Positions 60,226-64,000 of a stretch of DNA of 64,000 nt are shown here, in pieces. The DNA is from Lantana camara. Its lineage: Eukaryota > Streptophyta > Magnoliopsida > Lamiales > Verbenaceae. Location: positions 46,777,001-46,841,000 of the forward strand of contig CM074856.1 of NCBI GenBank assembly GCA_037501455.1. The letters are read 5' to 3'. Below the pieces are notes generated by a model that was not told where the DNA came from, searched no databases, and was given only the letters and a program-made list of their open reading frames with translations. The stretch's first letter is position 1; each line of letters opens with the position of its first letter. A program made the translations under genes and the position numbers.

Positions 60226-60764
60226 CTTGAATGAAAGAAATGGATGAAGAAGATGAAGATGGATGATAAGCTTCCAAAACTTGCAATATTTCTTGAAATT
60301 CTTGATGGAAAAGATGAAAATCTCTTCTTCCATTTTTACTTGAAGAACTGAGAGCAAGAGGAGTGGATATGTTGGTGAATTTTTGGATGAAATGGATCAA
60401 GGAATCTTGGAGATGCATATTACATGATTCACCAATTTTGATTTGTGTGAAATGCATAAATTGCAATTTAATCCCTTGCCTTATGGAGTCATGCAATCAA
60501 GTATGTATGGTTTTGAAATATGATTAATTAAGTCCTTGGGAAATTATGCAATTTAGTCCCTAAATTTAGAAAAATGAATAAGTAGGGACAAGTTCGTAAT
60601 TGAAGCACTCTCAGTAATTATTTCATGCAATAAATGTTTTCAAGCTATGAGATAAATTATAAATTTAATATGAATTCATGAAATTGCATGAAAATATGAT
60701 AAAATATAATTTATAAAATTATAATAAACGTAAGAATATAATTAATGAAATTCGGGGAGTTACA

Positions 60765-61193
60765 GACCCGAAAATAGATTAAGTCGGGTCACCTGAAAAT
60801 AATATTGAAAGTAGAGGGTTGCTCGACCACAAGGTACTCGATTTCCATAGTCGCCCTCTTAGGGAGTGTCCCCATGGAGGTAACTAAGTAGACTCGACCT
60901 TTGGGGTATACCTCGGCACCTCAAAAACCTTTAAGAGGGGTTTTTATCATTTCAAGCCTTAAGTTTTTATCTAAATTCATCTCAACAAGAGTCGAGTAAC
61001 AGATAATATTGGTCGAGCTTCCATTTTCGACAAGGGTTTTGGATACAGCGTAGTTGGTTACATCTAATGTGACCACCATCGGATAACTAGGCATATCGCC
61101 CTCCCGAGATAGCCCATCAATTGTATCCCTATCGCTAAAAGTAATTTCTTTATCGACCCGCTTATCCTTCTCCTTATGCTCGATCTGCATCAC
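60765..61193 (-). pseudogene. pol: Protease region of the Tat element
   Basis: 60921-61193 reads VTLDVTNYAVSKTLVENGSS, matching the Tat protease strand and active site, with E where the catalytic D of DNGSS should be. The downstream phrase MNLDKNLR..TPLKGF fits the family. The frame stops at 60921, and the rest up to the insertion (60765) is broken. Confidence 0.82.
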
Positions 61194-61737
61194 TTCTCTC
61201 AGCCCAAATAGTTCCTTTAGGCTCTCTTCGAGTATGTTTGTGGGTAGTCTTCTTGTCTCCTTTGGAGGTCCCCCCGACGATCATATCGATCCGACCTAGA
61301 CAAGGGAGATTATGGATGTCCTCCTCGGTCAGTTGCTTGGCTACTCTGTGCTGAGGCGGGCTCCTTTCGACTCGATCCTCAGCCGGTAGGGCGAGTTTGT
61401 CGAGTTTCTTCACGAATTATTACAGTTGGCTGCCCAGGATTAAACGTTCAACCTCATCTCTCAGAGCGAAGCACTCGACGGTGTTGTGGCCAGTCTGCCG
61501 ATGGAAATGGCAGTATTTTCCAGAGTCCCTTGTCTGCTACGTCTTCTTGATCGGCTTTGGATTTTTGAACAACTTCTTAATGGAGACGTTGTAGATTTCT
61601 TCGATAGGCCAGTTGAAGGGGGTGTAGTGCTTCTTCATACCACTCCCGGAGCCCTGATCGCCCCGACCCTTGTTATCTCGCTTTGGCTCGATCCTTGGGG
61701 GTCGAAAGACTTCCATTTCTTTTTCCAGGGCCGTTTC
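61194..61737 (-). pseudogene. gag: Gag C-terminal part and gag-protease linker of the Tat element
   Basis: 61174-61413 contains the GRIDMIVGGTSKGD phrase typical of the Tat segment before protease. 61414-61737 keeps KKTWKRSRPF-like basic pieces and a histidine-rich stretch in other frames. Interrupted by stops and shifts. Confidence 0.7.
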
Positions 61738-62244
61738 TCATGCCATCTCCATCTCCTCCACCCTCATCCAATCTCCCGTGATCTTGAGCAGTTTAGAAAT
61801 CGAGTCGGGGTTCTTTCGAATGATATACCAGGCACACTCCTTATCTCGGAGGGCCATGTGGAGGGTTGGAATCAGCATGTCCATGCTGGGTGCTTGGACT
61901 TGGACGGCTGCACGAGAGAATCGAGTGAAGAAATCCCTAAGTGTTTTATCCTCCTTCTGCACGATGTTGTAAAGGTAGGTCGAGGGTGGCTTGTCGCCCT
62001 TTACAGATGAGAATTGGGCTATAAATCGATCGACAAGTTCATCGTACGACTTGATGCATCTTGGGGCCAACCTTGGGAACCAGTCCTGGTCTGCCCCCAC
62101 AAGGGTTGTGGCGAGAATCTTGGCACGGACATCGAGCGAGTGCCCGAACATACTTATCTCAATCTCGAATCGGTCGATATGCCTCTCCGGGTTACTATTG
62201 CCACTATAAGTGGAAATGTTAGTCGGTATTTTATCCATGTCCAT
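61738..62244 (-). CDS. gag: Gag capsid-like domain of the Tat element
   Basis: A 168-aa open stretch with the retrotransposon Gag fold: YSGNSNPERHIDRFEIEI, ILATTLVGADQDWFPRLAPR, YDELVDRFIAQFSS, DKTLRDFFTRFSRAAVQV. The methionine at 62244 is internal to the original gag and not its true start. Flanking parts lie in other frames, so this is a surviving piece rather than a whole gene. Confidence 0.82.
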   Translation of the reverse strand: MDMDKIPTNISTYSGNSNPERHIDRFEIEISMFGHSLDVRAKILATTLVGADQDWFPRLAPRCIKSYDELVDRFIAQFSSVKGDKPPSTYLYNIVQKEDKTLRDFFTRFSRAAVQVQAPSMDMLIPTLHMALRDKECAWYIIRKNPDSISKLLKITGDWMRVEEMEMA

Positions 62245-63246
62245 CGCACCGATTATCTTCTTACAGAACTGTAACCGGGCCTACAGAGCACTCTTGTGAT
62301 TTTGGGTTGGTGGTCGGGCATCATCGTATCCATACCGAGGTTGTTGGTCCTAATCTTGCCTTCCCTAGGGGGAAGGGGGGGAGGGCTTAGCAGGATTTTT
62401 TTTCCTTATCTTGAATATCGTAAACTAGAGATGCTCTGGGCGGTGGTTTCTCGAGTGGCACTCGATCTTTAGGAGGGATCGGCCTATCCCTAGGAGGAAG
62501 TTTGTTTCTCAAATCATCTTTTCCCATGGTAAAGCCCCGATTAGACTTTCTGGGGGCGTTGGAGTCGACCCTAGCCCCTAGGCGATCGAAGACAGTGAGG
62601 TTCCTAGGCTCTTTGCCTTTCTCGCCCCTGGGGGACACACCCCTGAATTCGCTGGCTGTCCCCGCTACATGGAGTGCCCTGACATCATTTCTTCCTTGCC
62701 CGCGCGGAGGGACCTCTGCTCCATACCCATCCCCATCGATGGCTCTCTTACCCGGGTCTCGACGGAGGCCTGACTCAGCCACTTGTTCCTGGGGCGGCAT
62801 GACTTCCGTTGCTTTGGGCCCTCGACCGGCTCCTTGAGGCCCCACATACCCAGGCGGAGGAGGATCATAGTCTTAGTATTGGCTCTGATAGTAACCCGAA
62901 GGTGGCGGAGGAGGTGCATACCCCCAATTTGGTGGGAAAGCATACCCATGATGGGCCGGAGGCCTATAGTAATGAGAGTAGTGCCCGATCGGAGGATGAG
63001 CATCGACGGGCGCTGTTCGGGGCTTTCCGAGAATACTGGGGCTCTTTCCTCTACAGCGGCCGCAACGGCCTCGGTCCGGCATTGCTTGAGGTAGGCGTCC
63101 AAATCGGGTGTGGAATAAACCGCGGGAGGTGCCCTTTCTGGGTTATCCCCGACCCGCGCAGGTACCCCACTCTGCCCTTCTGTTGCTGGGGCTGCCATGA
63201 CTTCACGCCCGTCAGGGCCAAACACTCTTCCACTTCTGTTTCTCAT
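62245..63246 (-). pseudogene. gag: Gag N-terminal region of the Tat element, frameshifted
   Basis: The ATG at 63244-63246 opens MRNRSGRVFGPDGREVMAAP. After about 80 codons the reading moves to another frame (PPAHHGYAFPPNWGYAPPPP), meets a TAA at 62873-62875, and continues in that frame to about 62387 in a charged, proline-rich low-complexity stretch. Order and position fit the long N-terminal extension of Tat gag. Confidence 0.72.
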
Positions 63247-63282
63247 GGTTTCAGACTTTTGCTCGAGAATTTTCCCACATAA

Positions 63283-63290
63283 GGTGCCAA
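63283..63290 (-). other. Probable primer binding site of the Tat element
   Basis: The minus strand reads TTGGCACCTTATGTGGGAA after the LTR end CGACTCGATCA, close to the TTGGCGCC..TGTGGGAA wording usual behind plant Tat LTRs. Confidence 0.6.
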
Positions 63291-63292
63291 AA

Positions 63293-64000
63293 TGATCGAG
63301 TCGAATTTTGGTATCCTGCAGCTCGAGCAGGTGTCGACCCGATCACTTAGAATTGTTTGTTGGGGAAGTCCTCGAGGTGAAATAGACCTATTCAAAATGA
63401 AGCAGGGTGAGCTCAAAGGCATGTCAGCTCTCCGACGCTCAAGTCAGTTGTCGACCAAAAGGAGAGAGTGTCGAGTTGACTTAAGGTGCAGTTAATGAGC
63501 TTACCAAATGACATTTATGAGGGAGTATTTATGCCCTTTACTGTTAATGATGACACAAGGTACAATTTGTAGGTGCATTTAATGCTCACAGGTACGATAC
63601 GAAAGTACACCCTACATTTAATGTTGGTGATGGTGGGAGGGACCCATTTAATGCAGTGGTCGACTGCAGCTCGAGAAAAGTGAAGCATCGACCTCTCTCA
63701 CCACAGGTCGACACACTACCGACCTATCCTCTATCTGTCGAGATATATCCGACTTACTCTGGAAGGGTCGACCTGGCTTTCAATAAGTCCGAGTAGCTTC
63801 CCTTTCATAACTAGGTGGACCCCATGCTTACTCATATGCCACGTGGCGGGTTATCTGAGGTCCAGGTGTCAGGCCGGGTCATTATTTATTTTTCTTCTCA
63901 TGCCTCCCCAATTAAGTCTTCATTTTCACTTATATCTATGACTCCATTCATCTTTTTGGCCTCTTTCATGGTACACACAACTATTTTTCTTATTTTTTAT
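63293..64000 (-). repeat. 5' LTR of the Tat element, cut by window edge
   Basis: 708 bp visible. Contains many TCGAC/GTCGA words. Its outer end lies beyond 64000. Confidence 0.65.

Larger units (their letters stand above)
52460..60764 (-). mobile_element. Non-autonomous Tekay-type LTR element, 8305 bp
   Basis: LTRs at 52460-55045 and 58110-60764 are nearly identical apart from a roughly 70-bp deletion in the first. PBS at 58091-58102, polypurine tract at 55046. TSD gactc/gaccc, one mismatch. The 3.06-kb interior has a shortened gag and no protease, RT, RNase H or integrase, so it needs a partner for mobility. It inserted into the Tat element. Confidence 0.92.
58110..60764 (-). repeat. 5' LTR of the non-autonomous element (2655 bp)
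   Basis: The plus strand begins TGTAGTACCCC and ends GGGGAGTTACA. Intact copy with all shared modules. Confidence 0.92.
50156..64000 (-). mobile_element. Decayed Tat-clade Ty3 element, interrupted and open at both ends
   Basis: On the minus strand from the right: 5' LTR (63293 to window end), PBS, gag, protease, then after an inserted element (52460-60764) the protease-RT linker, RT, RNase H and an extra RNase H. The extra RNase H marks the Tat clade. It is cut at 50155 by another insertion and its 3' end is not found. Coding frames are shifted repeatedly and hold stops. TSD of the insertion: gactc (52455-52459) and gaccc (60765-60769). Confidence 0.88.

Overview
This window is plant nuclear DNA (a flowering plant, most likely a eudicot) made almost entirely of nested transposable elements. 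The evidence is a Tekay/Del-type chromovirus with a chromodomain, Ty3 elements of the Tat clade, Ty1/copia elements with initiator-tRNA-Met primer sites, a TRIM, a CACTA transposon and small TIR elements. I see no intact host gene and no structural RNA gene. Host coding sequence appears only as fragments (SUMO, a bHLH factor and one unknown) inside the CACTA element.

Layout. 1-8016: Tekay-type element on the minus strand, 3' LTR cut by the window edge, 5' LTR 4850-8016, gag-pol in one frame broken by two stop codons. 8017-14744: older AT-rich sequence with a probable LTR remnant, a 545-bp tandem duplication, and two head-on LTRs of a copia-like low-coding family. 14745-28271: a Tekay-type solo LTR (+) split by a 10-kb copia element (17218-27211, TSD AAATT), one LTR of which carries a Mutator-like MITE. 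28277-38167: more of the copia-like family, split by a 7.24-kb CACTA element (29376-36615, TSD GTT). 38168-44363: a 5'-truncated Tekay-type LTR (+), split by a TRIM (TSD CTTTC), itself split by another solo LTR (TSD ATATC). 44364-50155: gag and 5' LTR of another Tekay-type element, the LTR split by a further solo LTR. 50156-64000: a decayed Tat-clade element on the minus strand, split by an 8.3-kb non-autonomous Tekay-type element (52460-60764).

The most interesting signal is shared architecture in the Tekay-type LTRs, which otherwise differ a lot in sequence. All eight copies that reach that far show a splice-donor-like AG|GT at about 540-935 bp from the LTR start. Seven of the eight keep a pyrimidine tract plus CAG acceptor at about 370-460 bp from the LTR end; the eighth lost it by deletion. 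Just upstream of the acceptor sits a 15-17 nt hairpin whose 3' arm in most copies contains a plant branch-point consensus (CTRAY) and whose stem shows one compensatory change. I infer a conserved intron inside the LTR, possibly with a structured branch point. Inside this putative intron every copy also carries a cluster of short GC-rich palindromes with a near-constant core (CGGCCG or CGGGCG) and family-specific arms. A copia leader and a hAT-like MITE in the same window also carry GC-rich palindrome clusters.

All boundaries, TSDs and motifs were read by eye. Percent identities are estimates from reading, not alignments.
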